Program-made: the position numbers and the translations under genes | Assembly (NCBI GenBank): GCA_026770585.1 | Contig: MU646345.1 | Span: forward strand, 476,215-489,810 | DNA: 13,596 nt | Direction of reading: 5' to 3' | Source: Baffinella frigidus | Lineage: Eukaryota > Cryptophyceae > Cryptomonadales > Baffinellaceae | Shown here: positions 13,080 to 13,596 of the stretch, piece after piece | Numbering within the stretch: the first letter of the stretch is position 1 | Layout: every line of letters starts with the position of its first letter | The notes under the pieces: model-generated | The model's input: only the letters and a program-made list of their open reading frames with translations | Databases searched by the model: none | What the model was told of the DNA's origin: nothing

Positions 13080-13596
13080 CGCAGGCGAGAGCCCTTAATA
13101 TACGTATATAGACATCAGACACCCCATAATATACGTATGCAGACCATAACTCGGGACCGTGTGCAGGTCGCAGGCGAGAGCGCTGCAAGCAGGAGTGATG
13201 GACGTGCATGAGAGCAATGCGGGGTGCTTCTTACCTCGCGTTGATTATACGTATACAGACCTCAGGTACCCCGTAATATACGTATACAGACCTCAGGCAC
13301 CCCGTAATATACGTATACAGACCATAACTCGGGACCGTGTGCTGGTCGCAGGCGAGAGCGCTGCAAGCAGATGGGATGGATGTGCACGAGAGCAACGAGG
13401 GGTGCGGGGGGCACTCACCTCGATTATACGTATACAGACCTCAGACACCCCATAATATACGTATACAGACATCAGGAACCCCGTAATATACGTATAAGGC
13501 ATCAGACATCCCTTAATATACGTATATTGCAGGTCACAAGCGAGAGCGCTGCAAGCAGAGGGGATGGATGTGCACGAGAGCAACGAGGGGTGCGGG
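13080..13596 (+). repeat. 31-bp TATACGTATA array in a higher-order repeat
   Basis: TACGTAT occurs at 13101 and 13132; 13248, 13279 and 13310; 13427, 13458, 13489 and 13520. Spacing within each cluster is exactly 31 bp. Clusters are separated by a spacer containing GCAGGCGAGAGCGCTGCAAG and ATGGATGTGCACGAGAGCAA (starts near 13081, 13170, 13348 and 13536). The array continues past the right edge. Open frames here are repetitive on both strands and not credible genes. Confidence 0.93.

Noticed and set aside
13159-13583. Tyr/Ile-rich repetitive ORFs on both strands
   Set aside because: They follow from the 31-bp satellite units; open frames on both strands and a repeat period not divisible by three argue against coding.

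Overview
The window looks like a eukaryotic subtelomere, probably from a unicellular alga or related protist with plant-type (TTTAGGG/CCCTAAA) telomeres. The basis is about 3 kb of interstitial telomeric sequence, intron-like splice signals, very low gene density, many small inverted-repeat elements, and one ORF whose N-terminus resembles the bipartite leader of complex-plastid proteins. I cannot name the species. No rRNA, tRNA, CRISPR array or bacterial-type operon is visible.

Layout. 1-190: G-rich degenerate telomeric repeats. 190-2140: non-coding DNA packed with short hairpin/TIR elements, several sharing the palindromic core CCTACSGTAGG. 2200-4200: fragments of an Enhancer of Rudimentary Homolog (ERH) gene on the minus strand. 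One internal exon (4099-4200) splices in phase to a second (2667-2761). The second exon also exists as three broken extra copies, one split by a 150-bp MITE that left a 4-bp target duplication. The C-terminal ERH exon is not found. 4250-5340: GC-rich DNA without a recognisable gene. 5339-5944: the best intact ORF (201 aa, plus strand), with a signal peptide and transit-like leader, and a C-terminus encoded by a repeat that recurs downstream.

5950-9530: telomere-like blocks, switching from G-rich to C-rich on the plus strand near 6050, mixed with a 94-bp tandem repeat, TIR elements and a dispersed repeat that still carries a coding-like frame (peptide WRIAKEGED...ETLxNVFADW). Blocks of different telomere variants (CCCGAAA, CCCTCAA, CCCTAAA, CCCCAAA) are each locally uniform. 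9530-11110: a duplicated coding-like exon fragment, a second MITE copy in inverse orientation, a 119-bp tandem duplication and three more inverted-repeat elements. 11170-12316: a GA/ACAG microsatellite, short duplications and a mixed CCCTGAA/CCCGAAA/CCCTAAA block. 12330-13596: a large duplication, a near-perfect inverted repeat with ~65-nt arms, and an array with 31-bp spacing built on TATACGTATA that runs off the right edge.

Overall the window reads as a gene-fragment and repeat accumulation zone. If the ERH pieces belong to one gene, it reads leftward and diverges from the 201-aa ORF, which reads rightward. No pathway links the two.
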